Shown piece after piece: positions 27,187 through 36,619 of a stretch of DNA of 46,937 nt (positions are counted from its first letter, which is position 1; the number at the start of each line of letters is the position of its first letter). This DNA comes from Candidatus Zambryskiibacteriota bacterium (GTDB taxonomy: Bacteria; Patescibacteriota; Minisyncoccia; Phycocordibacterales; Zambryskibacteraceae): positions 1-46,937 of the forward strand of contig SICR01000003.1 of the NCBI GenBank assembly GCA_009691335.1. The letters are read 5' to 3'. The notes beneath the pieces were generated by a model. The model had not been told where the DNA came from. It saw nothing but the letters and a program-made list of their open reading frames with translations, and did not search any database. The position numbers and the translations under genes are program-made.

Positions 27187-28173
27187 ATGCTTAACCCAGA
27201 ATTAAAACTCAATAGCAAAATGTTCGACGAGAAAATCGAGCAAGTCCCTATTCGCCAAGGATTCGGGGAAGGACTTTTGGCGGCAGGAGAAAAGAATCTA
27301 AAAGTAGTTGGCTTGTGCGCTGACCTGACCGAGTCTACCAAGATGAATCTTTTCGCGGAGAAATTCCCGAACAGATTTATTGAATTGGGTGTGGCTGAAC
27401 AGAACCTCGCTTCCGTTGCTTCAGGATTAGCAGCCATGGGAAAAATTCCATTTATAAGTTCATACGCCATGTTCTCTCCTGGTAGAAATTGGGAACAGAT
27501 CCGTACTACAATTTGCTATAACGACAGGCCTGTGAAGATTGCCGGCTCTCATGCCGGGATCTCTGTCGGTCCGGATGGCGGGACACACCAAGCTGTTGAG
27601 GATATTGCTATCACTCGCGTTTTGCCACGTATGATTGTCATTTCTCCTTGTGATTCAGTGGAGGCCAAGAAGGCTACCGAGGATTCGGTAGATACCGACA
27701 CACCTGTTTATATACGTCTGGCTCGAGAGAAAACTCCAGTGATGACCACTCTTAAGACTCCATTTAAAATCGGCAAAGCACAAATATTTTGGGAAGGGAA
27801 GAAGTCTAAGGTTGGAATTATCGCTACTGGCGCACTTTTGTATAAAGCCTTGCTTGCTGCTAAAGAATTAGAGAAAGAAAAAATTTCTGTGACTGTAATG
27901 AATCTCTCTACCATCAAGCCATTGGATGAAAAAGCTCTAGTGGAGTTAGCAAAAAAAGTCAAAGGAATTGTGACTGTCGAAGAACATCAAATAAGAGGAG
28001 GAATGGGTTCAGCTGTGGCGGAGTGTCTGGCTAAAAATTACCCAGTACCGATAGAGTTTATTGGAGTAGATGACCAGTTCGGTCAGTCCGGCACCCAAGA
28101 AGAGCTTATGAGATACTATGGTATGGATGATAAAAGTATAGTAGAAGCGGTAAGGAAAATTTTGAAACGCTAG
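27187..28173 (+). CDS. Transketolase, C-terminal (Pyr + C) subunit
   Basis: RFIELGVAEQNLASVASGLAAMGKIPFISSYAMF, AGSHAGISVGPDGGTHQAVEDIAITR, TVEEHQIRGGMGSAVAECLAKN. Confidence 0.95.
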   Translation: MLNPELKLNSKMFDEKIEQVPIRQGFGEGLLAAGEKNLKVVGLCADLTESTKMNLFAEKFPNRFIELGVAEQNLASVASGLAAMGKIPFISSYAMFSPGRNWEQIRTTICYNDRPVKIAGSHAGISVGPDGGTHQAVEDIAITRVLPRMIVISPCDSVEAKKATEDSVDTDTPVYIRLAREKTPVMTTLKTPFKIGKAQIFWEGKKSKVGIIATGALLYKALLAAKELEKEKISVTVMNLSTIKPLDEKALVELAKKVKGIVTVEEHQIRGGMGSAVAECLAKNYPVPIEFIGVDDQFGQSGTQEELMRYYGMDDKSIVEAVRKILKR

Positions 28174-29150
28174 TTCAACTTCTTTGTTTTAAATTCTGAA
28201 GGAGCTGATTTCAAATATTCTTCGATTTTTTCTAGAGTAAGAAGACCCTTCTGGGCACCAACCTGCTGGACTACGGACATAGAATTAACTGCTCCCCATT
28301 GCAGGGCTGTGAGCAAATCCTTCCCAAGCACTAGAGCCGCCACTACGGTAGAAGCGAAGGCGTCGCCAGCGCCAGTGCGTTCAAACGGCGGTTTGATGTC
28401 GGGGTAGGGAAGTTGCTGATAAATATTTGTCCCATCATACGCGTAAGCGCCTTTCGGTCCGTCAGTAATAACAACCATTTCCGGACCAAGAGCCTTTATT
28501 CTTTTTAAAAGTTCTTCAATACCCAAAGTATCCATACCGAGAATACGCCCCGCCTCATCGACATTGCAGAAGACTATTTTGGAACGTGTATAAACATCTC
28601 TTAATTTATCCGCACCAAGCTCGAGCTGGAATGTTCCGGGTTGGAATGCCAGACTTACTTCTGGATTCTTTTTTAAATACTCTATGATTTCTCCATGATA
28701 TATCATGGTGTCTTCACCAAGGGACGAGAGATAAAGCCACTTGGAAGCTGGACCGCCAAGTGCGGGGAATTGATAGTTATAATGTTCATGTTTGACGAGA
28801 ATGGTGCGATCGTCGCCGTACCAAAGTACATAATGATAGTTGGTTTTCTTGCCTTCCTCCACAGATACGAACCCTGTCGAAACTTTCTCTTCTTTTAGCC
28901 GCGCTAGGCACTTCTCGCTATTATTGTCAGCACCCAAATTGGTGATTAAACCTGAAGACAGGCCTAGCCGAGCGGCTGCCACAGCGGCATTGGCGCTGTT
29001 ACCTACGGCAAACACCTCTTCAACAGATTCATAGGGAATCTTGTCGCCGAAGGATAGAAGGAGTTTTGATCGATCTTTATTTACTTCAGCCTCTTTGAGC
29101 TTGATAAACGCGTCGACAACTGTATCCCCAATCGCTATAAAATCCTGCAT
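28170..29150 (-). CDS. PfkB-family carbohydrate kinase
   Basis: FIAIGDTVVDAFI, GNSANAAVAAARLGLSSGLITNLG, VVITDGPKGAYAYDG, PFERTGAGDAFASTVVAALVLG. Start revised to MQDF. Confidence 0.92.
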   Translation of the reverse strand: MQDFIAIGDTVVDAFIKLKEAEVNKDRSKLLLSFGDKIPYESVEEVFAVGNSANAAVAAARLGLSSGLITNLGADNNSEKCLARLKEEKVSTGFVSVEEGKKTNYHYVLWYGDDRTILVKHEHYNYQFPALGGPASKWLYLSSLGEDTMIYHGEIIEYLKKNPEVSLAFQPGTFQLELGADKLRDVYTRSKIVFCNVDEAGRILGMDTLGIEELLKRIKALGPEMVVITDGPKGAYAYDGTNIYQQLPYPDIKPPFERTGAGDAFASTVVAALVLGKDLLTALQWGAVNSMSVVQQVGAQKGLLTLEKIEEYLKSAPSEFKTKKLN

Positions 29151-29167
29151 TGTGTTAAAATTGTAGC

Positions 29168-29995
29168 ATGACTTTACGCGAGTGTATTGCTGAAGCTGAA
29201 AAAAGGGGCATTGCAATAGGCCATTTTAATATATCGGATTCAGAAGGTTTCAAGGCTGTTGTTGAAGGCGCAAGAGAACTTGGAGTCCCAGTAATTATAG
29301 GCGTCTCTGAAGGGGAAAGGGAATTCATTGGACTCCAAGAGATAGTTTCTCTGGTAAATGTGGCCCGCGGCAACGGTTTGTCGGTCTACATAAACGCAGA
29401 TCATACTTACTCCGTAGAGAAAGCTAGAAAAGCAATTGATGCTGGAGTAGACAGCGTCATTATAGATGAGGCGGATAAGACATTTGAAGATAATATTTCT
29501 ATTACCAAAGATATTGTCCAATATTCAGGCGGCCGAGTGCTGGTAGAGGGGGAACTGGGCTTTATCGGTAAGTCATCAAAAGTGTTAGACAGGGTACCTG
29601 ATGGAGTAACTCAAACTACTCCAAAAGATGCCAAAAGATTCGTCGAAGAAACGGGAATTGATCTTCTGGCCCCAGCTGTCGGCAATGTCCACGGCATCGT
29701 CACAACAGGAGAACCTAAACTTAATATAGAACTTATAAGAGCGATCAGGGACGCCGTTAAGATTCCATTAGTTCTCCATGGCGCCTCAGGAAACAGTGAT
29801 GAAGAAATTATTGCGGCTATCGATGCGGGTATAAGAATAGTACATATAAACACCGAATTAAGACTTGCATACAAAGAGGGTTTGAAGGAAGCTGTGCAGT
29901 CTGGAGAAATAGCTCCATATAAATTTATGGAAGCCGCGGTGGAGAATATGAAAGAAGTTGTGAAAAAGAAATTGAAACTTTTCAACAAGATATGA
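29168..29995 (+). CDS. fba: Class II fructose-bisphosphate aldolase family
   Basis: GIAIGHFNISD, VYINADHTYSVEKARKAIDAGVDSVIID, EGELGFIG, PLVLHGASGNSDEEI, IVHINTELRLAY. Confidence 0.93.
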   Translation: MTLRECIAEAEKRGIAIGHFNISDSEGFKAVVEGARELGVPVIIGVSEGEREFIGLQEIVSLVNVARGNGLSVYINADHTYSVEKARKAIDAGVDSVIIDEADKTFEDNISITKDIVQYSGGRVLVEGELGFIGKSSKVLDRVPDGVTQTTPKDAKRFVEETGIDLLAPAVGNVHGIVTTGEPKLNIELIRAIRDAVKIPLVLHGASGNSDEEIIAAIDAGIRIVHINTELRLAYKEGLKEAVQSGEIAPYKFMEAAVENMKEVVKKKLKLFNKI

Positions 29996-31647
29996 GTCTA
30001 GCAGAAGATGTAAAAATGGTGGTTAAGGGAGAAGTCTTGGACGATGCCAGAACTCTCGAGACTCATAGCCGTGACGCAAGTTTGTTTAAGGTCTTGCCCA
30101 AATTAGTCGTCTATCCAAAAGACGGGGAAGATATAGAGAGTTTAGTAAGGTTCGTCAATGATAACAAAAGTTCTGACCCAACTCTCTCTATAACCGTCCG
30201 TGCAGCTGGCTCTGACATGTCTGGGGGACCGCTAAATGAGTCTATTATTGTCGATGTAACAAAATATTTAAATCAAGTGGGAGAGGTGAAACGGGACGGC
30301 ACATCAGTAGAACCGGGAATGTTTTACAGAGACTTCGAGAAAAAAACTTTGGAGAAAAATCTTCTCCTACCATGCTACACAGCGTCTAAAAACATGTGTG
30401 CCTTAGGCGGCATGATTGCCAATAATTGCGGGGGAGAAAAAACACTTCGTTATGGCAAGATGGAAAATTTTGTAGAAAGCTCTATATACGTTTTCTCAGA
30501 CGGTAGGAGTTATGAGGTCAAACCTCTCAATAAGGCAGAGCTGGAAGTAAAAATTACTCAGAACGACTTTGAAGGAAGTATTTACAAAGAAATCTACAAT
30601 TTACTAGAAAACAATAAGCAATTAATACAGGATGCGAAACCCAAGGTGTCAAAAAACTCTGCCGGCTATTATCTCTGGAATGTTTATCCTGAGCCTGTCG
30701 AAGGGGCCGAGAGTACTTTCGACCTCAACAAACTTCTTACCGGAGCACAGGGGACCTTGGGCATTATGACTGAAGCAGAAGTGAGTCTTGTCTCGGTCAA
30801 GACTCATCATGACCTTATTGCAATTTTCTTTAAATCTTGGAACGACATGCCCGCTGTCGTCAATGCGCTTATGCCATATGAGCCGGAGAGTCTTGAGATA
30901 TTTGATAAAGATACTATAAACCTTGGTATTCGCTTCATGCCAGAGATTGCGAAGAAAGCTGGCACAAATCTATTTTCCTTTGCGGCCAAGTTCTTGCCAG
31001 AAGTGCTTATTGGTATCGAGATGATGGGGCTTCCAGAACTAGTGGTGCTCGTCGAAGTAGCAGAGGAATCAGAAGAAGAGGTCAAAAAGAAGGTAGAGAA
31101 GATGGTTAAGGAGATTAAGCCATTCAAGATCTGGCACAGAGTGATAGAGAAAGATTCGGAAGAAGAAAGGTTTTGGATCGTGCGTCGAGAGTCGTTTAAC
31201 CTTCTTCGAAAGCTTGTCAAAAATAAGCAAACAGTACCGTTTATTGACGACTTCTGCCTACCGGTAGAAGAAGTTCCAAAATTCCTACCGAAAGCCAAGA
31301 AAATTCTAAAAGATGCCCAAATTGATGCCAACATTGCCGGACACGCTGGCAATGGTAATTTCCATATCATCCCACTTATGGACTTGAGTAAGGAGAGTGA
31401 GAGAAAGAAGCTCTTACCGGTGGCAGATAAGTTTTATACTCTGGTAGCCGAGTATCAAGGCTCTATAACGGGGGAACACAATGACGGTATCATCCGCACT
31501 CCGTATTTAAATAAAATGTACAGTCCGGAAATCCTTAAGCTTTTCAAAAAGGTCAAACAAATATTCGACCCCTTAAATATCTTCAACCCAGGCAAGAAGG
31601 TTAATGGCACTCTCGAATACCTAGAATCACATATAGCCGTAGAATAG
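29992..31647 (+). CDS. FAD-linked oxidase (GlcD / D-lactate dehydrogenase-like)
   Basis: TVRAAGSDMSGGPLNESIIVDVTKYLN, CALGGMIANNCGGEKTLRYGKMENFV, LLTGAQGTLGIMTEAEVSL, GHAGNGNFHIIPLMD, GEHNDGIIRTPYL. Confidence 0.93.
   Translation: MSLAEDVKMVVKGEVLDDARTLETHSRDASLFKVLPKLVVYPKDGEDIESLVRFVNDNKSSDPTLSITVRAAGSDMSGGPLNESIIVDVTKYLNQVGEVKRDGTSVEPGMFYRDFEKKTLEKNLLLPCYTASKNMCALGGMIANNCGGEKTLRYGKMENFVESSIYVFSDGRSYEVKPLNKAELEVKITQNDFEGSIYKEIYNLLENNKQLIQDAKPKVSKNSAGYYLWNVYPEPVEGAESTFDLNKLLTGAQGTLGIMTEAEVSLVSVKTHHDLIAIFFKSWNDMPAVVNALMPYEPESLEIFDKDTINLGIRFMPEIAKKAGTNLFSFAAKFLPEVLIGIEMMGLPELVVLVEVAEESEEEVKKKVEKMVKEIKPFKIWHRVIEKDSEEERFWIVRRESFNLLRKLVKNKQTVPFIDDFCLPVEEVPKFLPKAKKILKDAQIDANIAGHAGNGNFHIIPLMDLSKESERKKLLPVADKFYTLVAEYQGSITGEHNDGIIRTPYLNKMYSPEILKLFKKVKQIFDPLNIFNPGKKVNGTLEYLESHIAVE
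30685..30704. repeat. CCTGAGCCTGTCGAAGG (PEPVEG) repeat inside a coding region
   Basis: Encodes YPEPVEG in frame at the equivalent of a short acidic loop in related oxidases. Confidence 0.7.
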
Positions 31648-31684
31648 GGCTTTTATTATGCTAATTTTGTGCTAAAATGATCTT

Positions 31685-32359
31685 ATGCTTACATTAAAGG
31701 CAGAAATACGGAATATTAATACCGAACCAGCCGATATCCGCAAAGCGGGGCAAGTCCCAGCAGTCTTTTATGGCAAGAAGGAAGCATCCACACCTATAGC
31801 AATCCGACAAGCAGACTTTTTGAAAGTTTGGAAGGAGGCAGGAGAGTCAAGTGTGGTAATACTTGATATGCCTGATGGTAATAATAAGGAAAGTCTAATA
31901 CACGAAGTAGACCTAGACCCAGTCACAGGAGTTCCGCGCCATGCGGACTTTTATGTCTTCGAGAAGGGGCACAAGGTTGAAGTCTCTCTACCAGTTGAAT
32001 TCGAGGGATCATCGCCAGCTGTCAAAGACCTTGGTGGCATTCTTGTGAAAGTTGTCCATGAATTGAAGATTGAAGCTATGCCCAAGGACCTTCCTCACCA
32101 CATCATTGTTGATGTAAGTAGCTTGGCTCAATTCGGCGACCAGATACTGGCCAAAGAGATCAAGCTTCCTCACGGAATTGAACTTAAGATTAATCCAGAA
32201 GAAGTCATCGTCACCATATCTGCTCCTCGCGAAGAGAAAGAAGAGGAAGCCGTACCTATTGACCTCTCAACTATTGAAGTCTCAGAAAAGAGAGGTAAGG
32301 AGGAAGTAGAGGGTGAAGAAGGAACTCCTGCAGAATTGAAAGTAAACGATAGTCGGTAA
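31685..32359 (+). CDS. rplY: 50S ribosomal protein L25 (CTC form)
   Basis: LKAEIRN...RKAGQVPAVFYGKKE, LIHEVDLDPVTGVPRHADFYVF, VEVSLPVEFEG. Confidence 0.93.
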   Translation: MLTLKAEIRNINTEPADIRKAGQVPAVFYGKKEASTPIAIRQADFLKVWKEAGESSVVILDMPDGNNKESLIHEVDLDPVTGVPRHADFYVFEKGHKVEVSLPVEFEGSSPAVKDLGGILVKVVHELKIEAMPKDLPHHIIVDVSSLAQFGDQILAKEIKLPHGIELKINPEEVIVTISAPREEKEEEAVPIDLSTIEVSEKRGKEEVEGEEGTPAELKVNDSR

Positions 32360-32408
32360 ACAGTTGAATACGAATTCTTCTGTGTACTATGTGCTATGTA
32401 CTAATTAC

Positions 32409-33869
32409 ATGCGTAAGTTCTTAACATTTTTAATTCTGTCTACTGTCTACTGTTTACCATTTACTTTTGCATCTGCCCAATCCGCTTGTACCTCGGACAC
32501 CTCTGGAAAGTCACGCAACCAACTTGAACAGGAACTTGCCGCCTGCAATAAAGAGATAGAACAATGGACAGCAACACTCAACCAGACCAAACAGCTCTCC
32601 GCTTCATTTGCCCGAGATGTGGCGGTTCTGACAGCCAAGATTAATGCCGCTCAGGCCAACATCAAGGCCAAGAATATCGCCATTATTAATCTTTCAAAAG
32701 ATATCACCATTAAGCAATCTGAGATAAACATTCTTGATAACCGCATCAACAAAGGTAAGGATGCCATTGCCAATATTTTAAGAAAGACCAATGACATCAA
32801 CTCATACTCACTGGTTGAGGTCATGCTCTCAGGCGACAACCTCTCTGAATTCTTTATTGATATTGATACTTATACTTCTACCCAAGACGCTCTAGAAAAT
32901 CTTTTTGCGGAACTACGCACCACCAAAGCTCTAACGGAAGCAGAGAAAATAGTTCTCGACAAGAAGCGAGAAGCCGCCGCAGAAGCGAAGGCTGTCATGG
33001 AAGCCGCCAAGAAAGAGGTTGAGGTGAGTCAAGCAGAGAAGAAAACTCTATTGGCCCAGAGCAAAAGTGCGGAAGTTACTTATTCCCAAGTGTTAGCCGA
33101 CAGACAAGCCAAAGCCGCGAAAATTAAGGCGATACTTTTCCCATTGGTTGATGCCGGGGCGATACCTTTCGGCACAGCTCTACAATACGCTGAGGATGCC
33201 CAAGCAAAGACTGGTGTCAGGGCGGCCCTTATTCTCGGCATCCTCCAGCAAGAGTCTAACCTAGGGTCAAATGTCGGCCGCTGTATTATTACTGACCTCT
33301 CAAGTGGGCAAACCAAAACAATTAGTAATGGAACGATATGGTCAAATGGCATTCATCAACTTCGTGACTTACCACTTTTACAAAATATTTTAGGGAACAT
33401 TGGCCGAGATCCACTTTCAACAAAAGTCTCATGTCCGATAGCCGGCATCGCTGGTTATGGTGGAGCAATGGGTCCAACCCAATTCATCCCCTCAACTTGG
33501 GCATGTTTCGGAGGTTATTCTAATTCAAGAACAGGGGGTTGTTATTTCCCTAAGGACAGTAAGGGTAAGATAATTTATGAAGGCACGTGGAGTTACAATT
33601 CAGATAAAGATAAGATTAAAAGTAATCTAGGAAAAAGCACGCAATCAGACCCTTGGAATCCGGCTGATGCCATCATGGCTTCTGCTATTCTCCTCGCTGG
33701 TAACGGTGCAACGGCAGGAACTTATGAAGCCGAGCGTACTGCTGCCTGCAAGTACTATTCTGGGAAAAAATGCTCATCAGCCAACCATATTGCAAGATAT
33801 GGAAATGATGTCATGAGCCGAGCATCTAACATCCAGCTAACCATGATAGACCCATTGCAGAATTTATAA
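32409..33869 (+). CDS. Coiled-coil lytic transglycosylase-like peptidoglycan hydrolase
   Basis: Signal peptide, long coiled coil, then AALILGILQQESNLGSNVG and AGYGGAMGPTQFIPSTWACFGGY (SLT fold). Start revised. Confidence 0.85.
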   Translation: MRKFLTFLILSTVYCLPFTFASAQSACTSDTSGKSRNQLEQELAACNKEIEQWTATLNQTKQLSASFARDVAVLTAKINAAQANIKAKNIAIINLSKDITIKQSEINILDNRINKGKDAIANILRKTNDINSYSLVEVMLSGDNLSEFFIDIDTYTSTQDALENLFAELRTTKALTEAEKIVLDKKREAAAEAKAVMEAAKKEVEVSQAEKKTLLAQSKSAEVTYSQVLADRQAKAAKIKAILFPLVDAGAIPFGTALQYAEDAQAKTGVRAALILGILQQESNLGSNVGRCIITDLSSGQTKTISNGTIWSNGIHQLRDLPLLQNILGNIGRDPLSTKVSCPIAGIAGYGGAMGPTQFIPSTWACFGGYSNSRTGGCYFPKDSKGKIIYEGTWSYNSDKDKIKSNLGKSTQSDPWNPADAIMASAILLAGNGATAGTYEAERTAACKYYSGKKCSSANHIARYGNDVMSRASNIQLTMIDPLQNL

Positions 33870-33958
33870 TTTCCAATTCTAAGATTCTCAATCTCTCAAT
33901 TTCTAAATTTAGAATTCCCAATAAGTCTCCAATTCTTAAAAAATCTCCAATTATCAAA

Positions 33959-33994
33959 TATGTTAATCTTGTCCTATAGGTAATGATTAACGTA
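33959..33994. repeat. 36-nt imperfect palindrome, unit B1 (CTATAG centre)
   Basis: TATGTTAATCTTGTC-CTATAG-GTAATGATTAACGTA. Confidence 0.85.
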
Positions 33995-34030
33995 TACGTT
34001 ATCTTTTCACCCCAGTGAATTTATAACGTA
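33995..34030. repeat. 36-nt imperfect palindrome, unit B2 (tandem with B1)
   Basis: TACGTTATCTTTTCAC-CCCA-GTGAATTTATAACGTA. Confidence 0.85.
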
Positions 34031-34091
34031 ATAAAAAAATACAGACTCTGTCAAACTTGCATTATTATAGAAAATTCGTATAATTCGCTCC

Positions 34092-34385
34092 ATGAAGAAG
34101 GATATACATCCAAACACATACCGACCGGTGCTATTTATCGACAATTCAGATGGCACCGAATTTCTGATACCTTCAACCGTCAAGACTGCCGAGACCGCCA
34201 AGAGTAAAAAGGACAAGAAAGAATACCCAGTTTTCCGCGTGGAAATATCTTCTGCTACGCACCCTTTCTATACAGGCCAAGAAAAAATTCTTGACTCTGC
34301 CGGACGAGTAGAACGCTTTAAACAAAAGCAGGCAAAAGCAACTCCCAAAAAGACAAAGCAATCTAAGGCCAAGAAAGCCGAGTAG
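34092..34385 (+). CDS. rpmE: 50S ribosomal protein L31 (type B-like), Lys-rich C-terminal tail
   Basis: MKKDIHPNTYRPVLFIDNSDGTEFLIPSTVKTAETA...VFRVEISSATHPFYTGQEKILDSAGRVERFKQK. Confidence 0.93.
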   Translation: MKKDIHPNTYRPVLFIDNSDGTEFLIPSTVKTAETAKSKKDKKEYPVFRVEISSATHPFYTGQEKILDSAGRVERFKQKQAKATPKKTKQSKAKKAE

Positions 34386-34388
34386 ATT

Positions 34389-35366
34389 TTGGAACCTAAT
34401 TTAGAAAAATACAGATCTAATCAGAAAACCACTTACTTAGCGGAAAGTTTCGCGCGCCTATTGAAAGAAGAAGTTGAATTGCAAGCCATGTCTACTGATG
34501 CGGAAATGAAAAGTCTTTCTGAAGAAGAGTTAAATAATATTACTCTCCAAAAAGAAGCTCTATTGAAGCAGATGGACGATATTCTATCAATGGAAGAGAA
34601 GGAGGAAGAATTTCCCAACGAGATTATCTTAGAAGTACGGGCTGGTGCCGGTGGGGAAGAAGCGTCTCTCTTTGCCAAAGAGCTTGCCGATATGTATATC
34701 CTCTATGCGGAGAAAAACGGCTGGGGAGTGTCAACTCTTTATATATCCGAGAGTTCAATGGGCGGAGGGTACAAAGAAGCGTCGTTTGAAATTCGAGGAA
34801 AGGGTGTCTACAAGAAACTTCGCCATGAGACAGGGGTGCATCGCATCCAGCGAGTACCAGAAACAGAAAAGATGGGTAGAGTACATACATCAACTGCTTC
34901 CGTGGCCATTCTTCCCGTGCGTAAGAAAACAACTATTGATATAAGGCCAACTGACCTTGAGATAGAAACCTCTCGTTCTGGAGGTGCGGGAGGTCAGAAC
35001 GTCAACAAAGTCGAAACGGCGGTGCGCATTGTCCACAAGCCAACCGGTATTGATGTGCGCTCCACTGCTCAGAGAAGTCAGCTCAAGAACCGCGAAGCAG
35101 CTATGTCTATCCTTACAGCCAAACTTGAGAAACTAAAGGAGGAGGAGGAGGCTGCAAAATACTCCGCAAATAGAAAATCTCAGATAGGCACCGCCGACCG
35201 CTCGGAGAAAATTCGCACTTACAATATTCTTCAAGATCGCATCACTGACCACCGTATCAAAGAGGACTGGCACAATATTGAAAAGATTCTTGCCGGAGGA
35301 TTAGAACCCATTATTGGGGCCTTTGAAAATTTTAATGGCGAATTCCAGTCTGGAGGGAGTGAATAA
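34389..35366 (+). CDS. prfA: Peptide chain release factor 1 (TTG start)
   Basis: [66 protein letters not shown]. Confidence 0.96.
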   Translation: MEPNLEKYRSNQKTTYLAESFARLLKEEVELQAMSTDAEMKSLSEEELNNITLQKEALLKQMDDILSMEEKEEEFPNEIILEVRAGAGGEEASLFAKELADMYILYAEKNGWGVSTLYISESSMGGGYKEASFEIRGKGVYKKLRHETGVHRIQRVPETEKMGRVHTSTASVAILPVRKKTTIDIRPTDLEIETSRSGGAGGQNVNKVETAVRIVHKPTGIDVRSTAQRSQLKNREAAMSILTAKLEKLKEEEEAAKYSANRKSQIGTADRSEKIRTYNILQDRITDHRIKEDWHNIEKILAGGLEPIIGAFENFNGEFQSGGSE

Positions 35367-35412
35367 AAAGTCTTGTCTAGAAAGGCTTAATCTGCTACAA
35401 TCTCTTAGCTTT

Positions 35413-36189
35413 ATGGAAAATACCCAAACAACCAAGGTCCGAGGCGACACCTCTCTCAATCATACTGGTAGCATGATTGAGACCCTTTTCAATGTCGGAG
35501 CCCATTTCGGCTTCGTCAAATCCCGCCGCCACCCTTCTGCCAAGCCATTCATCTTCGGTACTAAAAACAAAATAGAAATCTTCGACTTGGAAAAGACCAG
35601 TAAGGAGCTTGAGAAAGCACTTGCTTTTGTAGAATCTAAAGGCAAAGAAGGAGCTATGGCCCTTTTTGTCGGAGGTAAGAGCGAGGCCAGAGAAGCGGTT
35701 ATCAAATCCGGACGCGAGCTAGAAATGCCATTTGTTTCCGGACGCTGGATAGGTGGGACTCTCACCAACTTTGTCGAGATAAAGAAACGCATCATACGTC
35801 TTGCAGAATTAACAGAACAGCGCGAAAGGGGCGAGCTCAATAAATATACCAAGAAAGAACGCTTGCTCATTGACAGAGAAATAGCCAAACTTCAGCTTTA
35901 TTTCGGCGGGCTCTCAACTCTCAAGGCTTTACCAAAGCTTCTTATCGTTATGGACCCAAAGAAGGAAAATATTGCAGTTAGTGAAGCAAGGTTTCTAAAC
36001 ATCCCAATTGTCGCCCTGGCTGGTTCTGACTCAAATTTTTTTGAGATTGATTACGCCATCCCAGGTAACGACGCTTCAAGACAAAGTATCCAATTTATTT
36101 TAAGCGAATTGGTTAAAGCGTATAAGAAAGGTAAAATTGAATCTCAAGATAAACAAGAAATCAAAAATGATAACAACGGAACAAATTAA
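35413..36189 (+). CDS. rpsB: 30S ribosomal protein S2
   Basis: MIETLFNVGAHFGFVKSRRHPSAKPFIFGTKNKIEIFDLEKT, PFVSGRWIGGTLTNF, DYAIPGNDASRQSIQFI. Confidence 0.96.
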   Translation: MENTQTTKVRGDTSLNHTGSMIETLFNVGAHFGFVKSRRHPSAKPFIFGTKNKIEIFDLEKTSKELEKALAFVESKGKEGAMALFVGGKSEAREAVIKSGRELEMPFVSGRWIGGTLTNFVEIKKRIIRLAELTEQRERGELNKYTKKERLLIDREIAKLQLYFGGLSTLKALPKLLIVMDPKKENIAVSEARFLNIPIVALAGSDSNFFEIDYAIPGNDASRQSIQFILSELVKAYKKGKIESQDKQEIKNDNNGTN

Positions 36190-36619
36190 AGAACTACGAG
36201 AGAAAACCAGCCTCTCTATCATGCAGTGTCAGAAGGCTCTTGAAGAAGCCAACGGTGACGAAATCCTAGCCATCAAACTTCTCAAAGAAAAAGGGGCCGA
36301 AATAGCTTCAAGGAAATCTGGCAGAACTCTGGGAGCGGGAGTAGTCTCCTCTTATATCCACACCGGAGACTCTGTGGGAACGATGGTTGAGCTTTTCTGT
36401 GAGACTGACTTTGTAGCTAAGAATCCTGAATTCAAAAATACAGCCCGAGAAATCGCCATGCATATTGCTGCTATGAAGCCAGCTGACGTTGGAGAACTTC
36501 TACAACAGCCTTACATCAAGGGTAACGGAGAAACTGTCGGGGACCTCATCAATGGCACCATACAGAAGTTCGGTGAGCGCACTGAGGTTGGGCAATTCAT
36601 CCGCTATTCAATAAACTAA
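36167..36619 (+). CDS. tsf: Elongation factor Ts, short form
   Basis: IKELREKTSLSIMQCQKALEEANGDEILAIKLLKEKGAEIASRKSGRTLGAGVVSSYIH; ETDFVAKNPEFKNTAREIAMHIAA. Start revised. Confidence 0.95.
   Translation: MITTEQIKELREKTSLSIMQCQKALEEANGDEILAIKLLKEKGAEIASRKSGRTLGAGVVSSYIHTGDSVGTMVELFCETDFVAKNPEFKNTAREIAMHIAAMKPADVGELLQQPYIKGNGETVGDLINGTIQKFGERTEVGQFIRYSIN

Noticed and set aside
26307-28173. Split transketolase as a frameshifted gene
   Set aside because: Two-subunit transketolases are a known arrangement; both halves have proper starts and ends and complete domains.
10813-34030. 36-nt palindromes as a CRISPR array
   Set aside because: Repeat length is CRISPR-like, but units are at most doublets without spacers, differ in sequence, and no cas genes are present.
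33959-34030. 36-nt palindromes as integron attC sites
   Set aside because: The TAAC/GTTA-like ends superficially recall attC core sites, but the arrangement is GTTA...TAAC rather than RYYYAAC...GTTRRRY, and no integrase or cassette array is seen.
36167-36619. Short EF-Ts as a truncated pseudogene
   Set aside because: The N-terminal and core motifs are intact, and short EF-Ts forms are known in reduced bacterial genomes; gene order rpsB-tsf is normal.
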